DNA from: Bacteroidota bacterium
GTDB taxonomy: Bacteria; Bacteroidota; Bacteroidia; JAADEI01
Reading direction: 5' to 3'
Length of the DNA: 5,635 nt
NCBI GenBank assembly: GCA_015490475.1
Contig: WFXT01000127.1
Coordinates: 1-5,635 of the forward strand
Shown here: positions 1 to 5,635 of the stretch, piece after piece
Position numbering within the stretch: the stretch's first letter is position 1
Layout: each line of letters begins with the position of its first letter
Program-made: the position numbers and the translations under genes
The notes under the pieces: model-generated
Seen by the model: the letters and a program-made list of their open reading frames with translations, nothing else
Told to the model about the DNA's origin: nothing
The model's database searches: none

Positions 1-586
1 AAAATTTCGTGTAATCATATTGAAAGTACCCTTGTTGTTTGCATTTTTGGGGCTGGTTTGGTTCCCCTGGTTTAGGGCTTTCAAAGATTCCGTAACCACT
101 TACTGATTTGACTTTAGGGGTTATTTTTCCGTCAGGGGTTTCGTAAACAAAACTAATGTCAATTTTTTTGCCATCATTGTGGCTCAGGTGTGGAAGCATT
201 GGAAAACCATTAATAAAAGGAAAGTTTGCATCTAAGTAAAGAATTTTTATTTTAGTGCCCTCAAGATGTTGTTCTGCTTCTTGTAGTAGCTTATTAACTT
301 CTGGATGTACGTAATTTCTGTTCAAGATAATTGTTAATGGTGTTGCAGGTTGGATTCGTTGCGTGTGTTGGACAGGTTCCCGTCCAAAGAAAGGTGCAAC
401 ATTAGGGACTATGAGAAAAGTTGAGAGCAAGTATAGAATTATAAATGTTAGTATAGCTCGTCCTTTAAAATTGGGAAATATGCGTGTCACAAAGAGACTG
501 ACCAGAAAAACAACCCCACCGATTTGAGTTAAGATCGTTAGAAATATGAAGACGATACTGATAACTACTATTTTTTGCCATCTCAT
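1..586 (-). CDS. Uncharacterised two-TM membrane protein with LAS-peptidase-like motif (partial, 3' end off window)
   Basis: An open frame of 195 codons starts at the ATG at 586-584 and runs off the left edge without a stop, so the C-terminus is missing. I do not recognise a named family, although similar uncharacterised proteins seem familiar from Bacteroidota. Visible parts: a basic N-terminus (MRWQK), a long hydrophobic stretch at about residues 6-33, a basic loop (TRIFPNFKGR, 34-43), a second hydrophobic segment at about 44-61, then a soluble region. The positive loop between the segments suggests that the soluble part faces the periplasm. Residues 135-143 read SHNDGKKID: His136, Gly139 and Asp143 have the H-x2-G-x3-D spacing of the first zinc-binding motif of LAS (M15/M74) peptidases. 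The second motif would lie beyond the edge, so peptidase function is a hypothesis. The start lies 19 bases after the E1 stop, with GGGG ten bases before the ATG as a possible weak ribosome site. The spacing suggests co-transcription with E1. Confidence 0.8.
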   Translation of the reverse strand, partial: MRWQKIVVISIVFIFLTILTQIGGVVFLVSLFVTRIFPNFKGRAILTFIILYLLSTFLIVPNVAPFFGREPVQHTQRIQPATPLTIILNRNYVHPEVNKLLQEAEQHLEGTKIKILYLDANFPFINGFPMLPHLSHNDGKKIDISFVYETPDGKITPKVKSVSGYGIFESPKPGEPNQPQKCKQQGYFQYDYTKF

Positions 587-605
587 GTTGCGAATGCCCC
601 AAATT

Positions 606-2672
606 CTAATACTCAACCAGGAATTTTACGGCGTCTTTGAGCCTGCCCCATGGCAGGAATACCTGTTCAAGTGAAGTAGCAAAGGGAACAGGTATGTCGG
701 CGGAAGCCACTCTAACAATTGGTGCATCAAGATATTCAAAAAGGTTTTCGCTTATGAAAGCGGACCATTCTGCCCCTACTCCATAGGAAAGGGTGTCTTC
801 GTATAAAATTAAGACTTTACCGGTTTTCTTAACGCTTTGGGCTATTGCTTCCTTATCGTAGGGTAGAAGAGTTCTCATATCTATAATGTCTGCACTTATA
901 TTTAGTGATTTGACTGTTTCCGTTGCTTTGTGGACACCCCAACCATATGTTATGATAGTTAAATCATCCCCTTCTGTTACTAATTGTGCTTTTCCTATGG
1001 GGACTGTGTAGAAACCTTCTGGCACCGGTCCTTTGATACTTCGGTATAAAAATTTGTGTTCGTAGAACATTACTGGATTGGGGTCTTCAAAGGAAGCAAG
1101 CAACAGCCCTTTTGCATCATAAGGGGTAGAGGGATATACAATTTTAAGTCCTGGTATGTGGGCGAACCATCCTTCAGTGGACTGAGAGTGGAAAGGTCCA
1201 GCTCCGACCCCTGCTCCAGTGGGCATTCTAATTACTACATCTGCATTTTGTCCCCAACGCCAGTATATTTTAGCAAGGTTATTTGCAATCTGCGTGAAAG
1301 CATAACTAACAAAGTCAGAGAATTGCATTTCAACCATTGCTTTGCATCCAGCGATGGACAATCCCAGAGCAGTGCCCACTATTCCAGATTCACACAAAGG
1401 TGTGTTACGAACTCTGTCCTCGCCAAATTCCTTGACGAACCCCTCTGTTACTTTAAACACTCCGCCATATTCACCTATGTCTTGTCCCATCAAGATTAAG
1501 TTGGGATGCCGCTTCATGGCTATATATAAGCCTTCTTTTATTGCATCAACATATCTGAGTTCTCTGACCGTAGCATCTGTTTCCGGCAGAACGCCTTCTG
1601 TTACTGATTTAGGGGTAGGGGCATAAACATCAAATAGTTTTTGAGAGCGGGGCTCTGGTAATGGGTCTTTTAGAGCTTTATTCAAAGCATCCTCTATCTG
1701 TTCTTTCAATTCTGCTTTTATATCATGAGCCTGTTGTTCCGATAGGTAACCCTGTTCAATGAGCCATTTTTCATATGTTACAACAGGGTCTCTTTTCTGC
1801 CAGTATTCAATTAGTTCACGAGGGACATATTTTGTACCTGATGCCTCTTCGTGACCCCTTACACGAAATGTAATGCCTTCAATAACTACAGGTCCTGAGT
1901 TGGTTTCCCTTAATTTCTTTGCCCATTCTTTAACAGTTGAGTAAACTGCCAGAACGTTGTTTCCGTCTATTGTTACCCCGGGAATGTGATATGCTTTAGC
2001 GCGTTCGGCAAAGTAATAGCCTTTATATTGCACATGGGAAGGTGTTGAGATAGCCCATCCGTTGTTTTCAATAAATATGATCACAGGCAGTTCCCATGAT
2101 GCAGCAATGTTTAGTGCTTCGTGGAAGTCACCTTCACTGGTTGCTCCTTCCCCTGTGAAAGCAAGGGTTGCTTTTCCTTCTTTTCTAAGTTTATTGGCAA
2201 GGGCTATTCCGTCTGCTACTGGTAGGTTGGCTGAGACGTGGCTGATCATGCCCACGATGCGGAACTCCTTTAATCCAAAATGGAAAGAACGCTCTCTGCC
2301 CCTTGTAAACCCAGTATCTTTACCCATCAATTGAGCAAAGAGCGTGTGTAGGGGAACGCCACGTGTAGTGAACACTCCCAGATTTCGGTGCATGGTTAGT
2401 AACCACTCATCGGATTGCATTGCTCGGGTTGCACCTACCGAAATAGCTTCCTGCCCCCATGCAGAAAACCATTTGCTTATTTGTCCTTTGCGCAGAGCCA
2501 GAAGCATCCTTTCTTCAATGAGACGAGGAACCAGCAGGTCTTTGTATAATTGAATTTTAGTTTGGTCGTCAACGAGGTCGGCATATACGTCAAACTCTAT
2601 GGGTTTGCGTGCTATTGGTGGAATCCTGTCTTTCACAGATTGGGGCACGGTGAAATCAGCAAGTTCTGACAT
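606..2672 (-). CDS. Fused E1 alpha-beta subunit of a 2-oxoacid dehydrogenase complex (thiamine diphosphate-dependent)
   Basis: Complete 688-residue protein that joins in one chain the two E1 subunits that are separate in most bacteria. E1 decarboxylates a 2-oxoacid on thiamine diphosphate and passes the acyl group to lipoyl-E2 in the cytoplasm. The alpha part (about 40-345) shows HRNLG (95-99), the diphosphate-binding signature GEG (174-176) through ENN (202-204), and the active-site loop RGHEEASGTKY with His274. After a proline-rich linker (about 337-370), the beta part shows GQDIGEYGG (396-404), the catalytic-Glu motif NTPLCESGIVG with Glu428, FHSQS (494-498) and AHIPGLK (504-510). A transketolase C-terminal domain follows from about 560. 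All expected catalytic residues are present. The substrate is uncertain: the loop and CESGIVG resemble branched-chain 2-oxoacid E1, but Bacteroidota fusions of this kind are also annotated as pyruvate dehydrogenase. No E2 or E3 gene lies in the window. The ATG follows the ATPase stop by 44 bases. It has no clear Shine-Dalgarno sequence, only AAGTGC four bases before it. Confidence 0.95.
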   Translation of the reverse strand: MSELADFTVPQSVKDRIPPIARKPIEFDVYADLVDDQTKIQLYKDLLVPRLIEERMLLALRKGQISKWFSAWGQEAISVGATRAMQSDEWLLTMHRNLGVFTTRGVPLHTLFAQLMGKDTGFTRGRERSFHFGLKEFRIVGMISHVSANLPVADGIALANKLRKEGKATLAFTGEGATSEGDFHEALNIAASWELPVIIFIENNGWAISTPSHVQYKGYYFAERAKAYHIPGVTIDGNNVLAVYSTVKEWAKKLRETNSGPVVIEGITFRVRGHEEASGTKYVPRELIEYWQKRDPVVTYEKWLIEQGYLSEQQAHDIKAELKEQIEDALNKALKDPLPEPRSQKLFDVYAPTPKSVTEGVLPETDATVRELRYVDAIKEGLYIAMKRHPNLILMGQDIGEYGGVFKVTEGFVKEFGEDRVRNTPLCESGIVGTALGLSIAGCKAMVEMQFSDFVSYAFTQIANNLAKIYWRWGQNADVVIRMPTGAGVGAGPFHSQSTEGWFAHIPGLKIVYPSTPYDAKGLLLASFEDPNPVMFYEHKFLYRSIKGPVPEGFYTVPIGKAQLVTEGDDLTIITYGWGVHKATETVKSLNISADIIDMRTLLPYDKEAIAQSVKKTGKVLILYEDTLSYGVGAEWSAFISENLFEYLDAPIVRVASADIPVPFATSLEQVFLPWGRLKDAVKFLVEY

Positions 2673-2716
2673 ATGAGCACTTTTTATTTACACAGTATAA
2701 CAAAATTAGGCGAAAC

Positions 2717-3466
2717 TTATCTCCCCTTGAGTTGGCGGATGATAATTGATGATTCCAGAAATTCCTGCAGTTCTTTATTATCTGCTTGTAAAATGGTTGA
2801 ACTATTGCCTTCCCACCACTTGTGCCCCTTGTAGATAAACACTATTTTTTCGCCTATCGCCATTATTGAATTCAAATCATGAGTGTTTATCACGGTTGTA
2901 GTGCCAAATTCTTTGGTTAATTCGTAGATGAGCTCATCTATTGCTGCGGCGGTGCGTGGGTCAAGACCAGAATTGGGCTCATCACAGAATAGATATTTGG
3001 GATTGTGTACTATTGCTCTGGCAAGACCCACCCTCTTTCGCATCCCTCCACTTAATTCGGAAGGATACATGTGTTGAATTCCCGGCAGGTGCACGCGTTC
3101 AAGAACATATGCAACTCGTTCTTCTTTCTCCTTTTCGCTCATATCGGTTAACATGTCCAGAGGGAAACGAACATTTTCCCCTACTGTCATGTAATCAAAT
3201 AGAGCGGTTCCTTGAAATAGCATGCCTATTTCTCGCCTGATTAACTTCCTTTCATGTTCGGTAATGCTATGAAACGGTCGTCCATCATAATATACTTCTC
3301 CTTTAGTTGGTTTTATTAGTCCCACCATGCTTTTCATAAGAACAGTCTTACCATGTCCACTGGACCCAATAACCAGATTCGTTTTCCCTGATTCAAATGT
3401 TACATTAATATCAAACAATACCTGTTTATCTCCAAACCAGTGACTAAGGTTTTTTACTTCAATCAT
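2717..3466 (-). CDS. mlaF: MlaF-type ABC transporter ATPase (phospholipid/MCE transport)
   Basis: Complete 249-residue nucleotide-binding subunit of an Mla-type lipid ABC transporter, which with the MlaE permease powers phospholipid movement between the inner and outer membranes. All ABC motifs are visible: Walker A GSSGHGKT (34-41), Q-loop Gln85 in MLFQG, signature LSGGM (138-142), Walker B YLFCDEP with Asp162 and Glu163, D-loop SGLDP (166-170), and H-loop His196 in NTHD. The text PNSGLDPRT matches the MlaF subgroup well, as does the C-terminal FIYKGHKWWEG segment (210-220). One small peculiarity is His at the sixth Walker A position (GHGKT instead of the more common GSGKT/S). The ATG overlaps the permease TGA by four bases (ATGA), which points to translational coupling and a stoichiometric complex. 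The MCE-domain partner MlaD is not next to it here. In Bacteroidota it may be encoded elsewhere. Confidence 0.94.
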   Translation of the reverse strand: MIEVKNLSHWFGDKQVLFDINVTFESGKTNLVIGSSGHGKTVLMKSMVGLIKPTKGEVYYDGRPFHSITEHERKLIRREIGMLFQGTALFDYMTVGENVRFPLDMLTDMSEKEKEERVAYVLERVHLPGIQHMYPSELSGGMRKRVGLARAIVHNPKYLFCDEPNSGLDPRTAAAIDELIYELTKEFGTTTVINTHDLNSIMAIGEKIVFIYKGHKWWEGNSSTILQADNKELQEFLESSIIIRQLKGR

Positions 3467-4212
3467 GTTAGCAGGACTTCTGCAATGACGTAGTCAAATA
3501 CCAATATAATAAGACTTGAAGCAACCACTGCCGTGGTGCTGGCTCGTCCAACATCTAATGCTCCTCCTTCTGTGTAGAATCCAACGTAAGAAGAAACGCT
3601 CCCTATTATGAAGGAAAACACGTAAGCCTTAGTGAGGCAAATGATAACGTTCATGGGACGGAATGTCTCCTGTGCTCCTTGAATGAAATCATGCATGGGA
3701 ACAATGTCTGTGAAGTGTCCAATGAGCATGCCTCCTGTTATGCCAATGATAGCCGCAAGCACAACGAGAACAGGTATTACTACCACTGCAGCCACAATCC
3801 TCGGTGCAATAAGGAAAGCTTCCACGTGAATACCCATCACTTCAAGGGCATCAATTTGTTCTGTAACACGCATAGTAGCCAGCTCACTGGCAAGCCTTGA
3901 CCCTATTCGCCCTGCTAGGACAACACTTGTTATTGTGGGTGCTAATTCCAGAAGTGTGGAATCTGACACGATAGAACCGATGACCGAAACGGGAATAAGG
4001 GAACTTACCAATTGATAAGCGGACTGAACTGTAGTGACCGCACCAACAAATACGGCTATTACCACTACAAGTAATAGTGAGCCTATACCCATCCACTCTA
4101 TATTCCTTACGAATTCACGCCAATACACGGACATTTTCTCGGGTCGCGCAAAACACCGCTTTAGCATAATGAAAAACCGACCAATGTGAAAGAAGACCCC
4201 TTCCAATAACAC
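3463..4212 (-). CDS. mlaE: MlaE/YrbE-family ABC transporter permease
   Basis: Complete 249-residue integral membrane permease of the MlaE family, the transmembrane partner of the ATPase encoded next. The family core is clear: ELAPTITSVVLAGRIGSRLASELATMRVTEQIDALEVMGI occupies residues 88-128 (key residues ELAP, GRIGS, ASELATM, EQIDALEVMG), and EGGALDVGRASTTAVV near 215-230 is the second conserved loop. Hydrophobic segments lie at about 43-63, 138-165, 190-211 and 226-247. An amphipathic N-terminal stretch (FFHIGRFFIMLKRCFARPEK) precedes them, as in the family. The start is GTG at 4212-4210, whose first base is the last base of the purD TAG. A downstream ATG (residue 16) is possible, but it would cut the conserved IGRFF-MLKR segment. 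The one-base overlap with purD and four-base overlap with mlaF imply coupled translation. The length fits the family, and nothing looks damaged. Confidence 0.94.
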   Translation of the reverse strand: MLLEGVFFHIGRFFIMLKRCFARPEKMSVYWREFVRNIEWMGIGSLLLVVVIAVFVGAVTTVQSAYQLVSSLIPVSVIGSIVSDSTLLELAPTITSVVLAGRIGSRLASELATMRVTEQIDALEVMGIHVEAFLIAPRIVAAVVVIPVLVVLAAIIGITGGMLIGHFTDIVPMHDFIQGAQETFRPMNVIICLTKAYVFSFIIGSVSSYVGFYTEGGALDVGRASTTAVVASSLIILVFDYVIAEVLLT

Positions 4213-5492
4213 TATGCACTTGCTTTTTCAAGCAGGTCAATTCCTATGTCTTTCCTGTAAAATTTGTTATCAAAGTTAATTTTTTCCACTGCATCGTATG
4301 CCCGTTCTCTGGCTATGGATAAACGTGGACCAAGGGCAGTAACAGCCAGAACCCTGCCCCCATTTGTTATTACTTGTCCCTGGTCATTCAATTTAGTCCC
4401 TGCATGAAAAATGTATATGTTTTCATCTTGCTCCGCCTCTTCAAGTCCAGAAATAACAAAACCTTTTTGATATTTCCCTGGATAACCTTCTGAGGCAAGG
4501 ATGACCGTTACCGCGTAGTCTGGCTTTTCTCTCATTGAGAAAGAACCATCCAGCCACAAGCCCAACCAATCAGCCTCCAGCCTCGGCATTATAGCTTGTG
4601 TCTCAGGGTCCCCTAATCTAACGTTATATTCCAGAACGAAAGGCTCGTCGTCAACAAACATTAGTCCTATGTAAAGAAAACCAGAGTAGTGAATGTTTTT
4701 TTGCAGTAGTCCATCAATAGTTGGTTCAATAATTTTTGCTTTGACTTTTGCTATGTGATAACCTGTCAACCACCCGGGACTTACCGAGCCCATACCTCCT
4801 GTGTTTGGTCCTTTGTCGCCGTCATAGGCTTTCTTGTAATCTTTGGCAGTCGGCAATAATACATAACTGTCTCCATCTACCCACAGAAATACAGATGCTT
4901 CCATTCCGGGAAGAAACCTTTCTATTACTATGCGTTTGGAAGCATCGCCAAATCGCTTATTAATAACCATATCAATGGCAGTGTTACGCAAATCCTCTTT
5001 GTTGTCAACAATTATAACTCCTTTTCCTGCCGCTAGTCCGTCAGCTTTCAATACATAGGGCGGTTCCCATGATTCAGCTACCTCTTTAACTACCTGTTCC
5101 AGGTTGCTTTCATCTGCAATATAGAACTCTGCTGTGGGAATGTCAAGTTCTTTCATAAACTGTTTTGCCCATACCTTACTACCTTCAAGCATGCTACCAT
5201 CCCTGTCTGGACCCACAAACCAAACCTTATTGCCAAATCTCTCTGCCACATAATTTCTCAGTCCTGCTACCAGTGGTGCTTCGGGACCAACGACGATGCC
5301 ATCTATTTTAAGCTCTGAAATTGCATTGCCAATACTATCAAAGTCCAGTGGGTCAACGTTGAGATTTTGCCCCAAGCGTACAGTGCCTGCATTTCCAGGT
5401 GCTACGAATAATTCAACTTCAGGATGATTATGCTTTATTGACCAGGCAAGTGCATGCTCCCGTCCTCCTCCTCCTATAACCATTATCCTCAT
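4212..5492 (-). CDS. purD: Phosphoribosylamine-glycine ligase (GAR synthetase)
   Basis: Complete 426-residue enzyme of purine synthesis. It joins glycine to 5-phosphoribosylamine with ATP to give glycinamide ribonucleotide, in the cytoplasm. Domains in order: N-terminal Rossmann-like domain with VIGGGGREHALAW (5-17) and VGPEAPL (68-74); ATP-grasp region with the KADGLAAGKGV loop (149-159), EASVF (198-202), DKGPNTGGMGS (226-236) and the metal-binding EYNVRLGDPETQ (288-299); C-terminal domain with HAGT (363-366), NGGRVL (377-382) and FYRKDIG (411-417). Length is normal for the family. I chose the ATG at 5492-5490 because MRIMVIGGGGREHAL aligns with the usual N-terminus. The frame continues upstream to a TTG at 5546, but those 18 extra residues resemble no PurD and are written in AT-rich leader DNA with promoter-like and repeat signals. 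The stop overlaps the mlaE start by one base. No other purine gene is adjacent, so its place ahead of lipid-transport genes looks like operon convenience rather than shared function. Confidence 0.96.
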   Translation of the reverse strand: MRIMVIGGGGREHALAWSIKHNHPEVELFVAPGNAGTVRLGQNLNVDPLDFDSIGNAISELKIDGIVVGPEAPLVAGLRNYVAERFGNKVWFVGPDRDGSMLEGSKVWAKQFMKELDIPTAEFYIADESNLEQVVKEVAESWEPPYVLKADGLAAGKGVIIVDNKEDLRNTAIDMVINKRFGDASKRIVIERFLPGMEASVFLWVDGDSYVLLPTAKDYKKAYDGDKGPNTGGMGSVSPGWLTGYHIAKVKAKIIEPTIDGLLQKNIHYSGFLYIGLMFVDDEPFVLEYNVRLGDPETQAIMPRLEADWLGLWLDGSFSMREKPDYAVTVILASEGYPGKYQKGFVISGLEEAEQDENIYIFHAGTKLNDQGQVITNGGRVLAVTALGPRLSIARERAYDAVEKINFDNKFYRKDIGIDLLEKASA

Positions 5493-5494
5493 AG

Positions 5495-5512
5495 CACTTA
5501 CAAACTTAAGTG
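5495..5512. repeat. Perfect inverted repeat (6-6-6) just upstream of purD
   Basis: CACTTA (5495-5500), a six-base spacer CAAACT, then TAAGTG (5507-5512) form a perfect inverted repeat that ends two bases before the purD ATG (5490-5492). It overlaps the TAAGTTTG element. It could be a small operator, or an RNA hairpin over the start if the upstream promoter is used. With only two G/C pairs in the six-base arm, it would be weak as RNA. Confidence 0.5.
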
Positions 5513-5532
5513 AAAAAGTGAAAAAATTTAAA
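5500..5532 (-). promoter_or_regulatory. Candidate Bacteroidota-type promoter (TAAGTTTGT) next to the purD start
   Basis: On the minus strand TAAGTTTGT (5508-5500) fits the TAnnTTTGY -7 element described for the Bacteroidota primary sigma factor. TTTA at 5532-5529, twenty bases upstream, is a three-of-four match to the TTTG -33 element. If used, transcription would start at or a few bases before the purD ATG (5492), giving an almost leaderless message. This agrees with the lack of a Shine-Dalgarno sequence and with the ATG rather than the TTG start. The -33 half is weak, so this is only a candidate. Confidence 0.3.
5510..5526. repeat. Tandem 8-base direct repeat in the purD leader
   Basis: On the plus strand GTGAAAAA occurs at 5510-5517 and again directly after it at 5518-5525, with one more A at 5526. 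On the coding strand this reads as two T-rich TTTTTCAC units. It lies between the two promoter candidates' downstream parts and partly overlaps the right arm of the inverted repeat. The repeat is plain in the sequence. Any role, such as a binding site or a slippage-prone spacer, is unknown. Confidence 0.5.
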
Positions 5533-5562
5533 TGCCAGGACACCAAAATGAGAGAAATGTTA

Positions 5563-5591
5563 ATTATAGAAAATGTTCCATTGTTTGTGAA
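5563..5591 (-). promoter_or_regulatory. Candidate sigma-70-like promoter before purD
   Basis: Read on the minus strand, TTCACA (5591-5586) is followed after exactly 17 bases by TATAAT (5568-5563). That is five of six bases of the classical -35 box and a perfect -10 box at ideal spacing. Transcription would begin near 5556 and leave a leader of about 64 bases before the purD ATG. The match is visible in the sequence. Whether it is used is inference, because the primary sigma factor of Bacteroidota, the likely host group, prefers a different consensus, and AT-rich DNA gives chance matches. Confidence 0.45.
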
Positions 5592-5635
5592 GATTATTTT
5601 GTAATAATGTTCTGATTTGAAGTATGTTATAGGGG

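Noticed and set aside
1056..1499. Plus-strand open frame of 147 codons inside the E1 gene
   Set aside because: It lies entirely opposite a well-supported conserved coding region, and its translation shows no domain or plausible protein character. It is a shadow of E1. The other plus-strand frames inside genes were rejected for the same reason.
2673..2716. Separate promoter for E1 in the 44-base gap after mlaF
   Set aside because: TATACT is present on the coding strand, but no acceptable -35 box lies 15-18 bases upstream, and no TTTG/TAnnTTTG pair fits. No hairpin for a terminator is seen either, so read-through from mlaF is the simpler reading.
5493..5546. Extended PurD start at TTG (5546), adding 18 residues
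   Set aside because: The added residues do not match PurD N-termini, the start codon is the rarer TTG, and the stretch overlaps promoter-like, tandem-repeat and dyad sequences. The ATG at 5492 gives the standard N-terminus.
5549..5605. Short plus-strand frame beginning MREMLIIENV
   Set aside because: It has only 18 codons, no ribosome site or family match, and runs through the purD upstream region.
5593..5608. ATTATT-TTGT-AATAAT inverted repeat as a terminator or attenuator
   Set aside because: The arms are A/T only and there is no GC-rich stem, so the hairpin would be very unstable. Such repeats are expected by chance in AT-rich DNA.
5560..5634. Minus-strand open frame entering from the right edge and ending at TAA 5560-5562, as the tail of an upstream gene
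   Set aside because: Only about 24 codons are visible. The composition is AT-rich with no recognisable C-terminus, and it overlaps the promoter candidate. This is too little to call.

Overview
The window holds five genes, all on the minus strand and tightly packed. In transcription order, from the right edge to the left, they are: purD (glycinamide ribonucleotide synthetase), an MlaE/YrbE-type lipid ABC transporter permease, its MlaF-type ATPase, a fused E1 alpha-beta subunit of a 2-oxoacid dehydrogenase complex, and the first 195 codons of an uncharacterised membrane protein that runs off the left edge. I see no RNA gene, CRISPR array, insertion sequence or phage gene, and no convincing terminator.

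The likely source is a member of the Bacteroidota or a close relative. The reasons are the single-chain E1 alpha-beta of about 690 residues, the sequence style of the MlaE/MlaF pair, the lack of clear Shine-Dalgarno sequences before most starts, moderately AT-rich DNA, and a TAnnTTTG-type element before purD. This is inference from remembered family features, not from a search.

Layout: bases 5493-5635 are a non-coding leader with two candidate promoter signals, a tandem 8-base repeat and a perfect 6-6-6 inverted repeat just before the purD start. purD occupies 4212-5492. Its stop shares one base with the GTG start of the permease gene (3463-4212), whose stop overlaps the ATG of the ATPase gene (2717-3466) by four bases. 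A 44-base gap separates the ATPase from the E1 fusion (606-2672), and 19 bases separate E1 from the partial membrane protein (1-586). The arrangement suggests one operon, or at least a translationally coupled purD-mlaE-mlaF block followed by closely spaced genes.

The genes do not form one pathway. purD belongs to purine synthesis, the Mla pair to phospholipid traffic between the membranes, and E1 to central carbon or branched-chain catabolism. The least understood item is the left-edge protein. It has two membrane segments followed by an H-x2-G-x3-D signature like the first metal-binding motif of LAS-type (VanX/MepA-like) zinc peptidases, so it may be a membrane-anchored periplasmic enzyme. 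The metabolic and transport genes look intact and ordinary.
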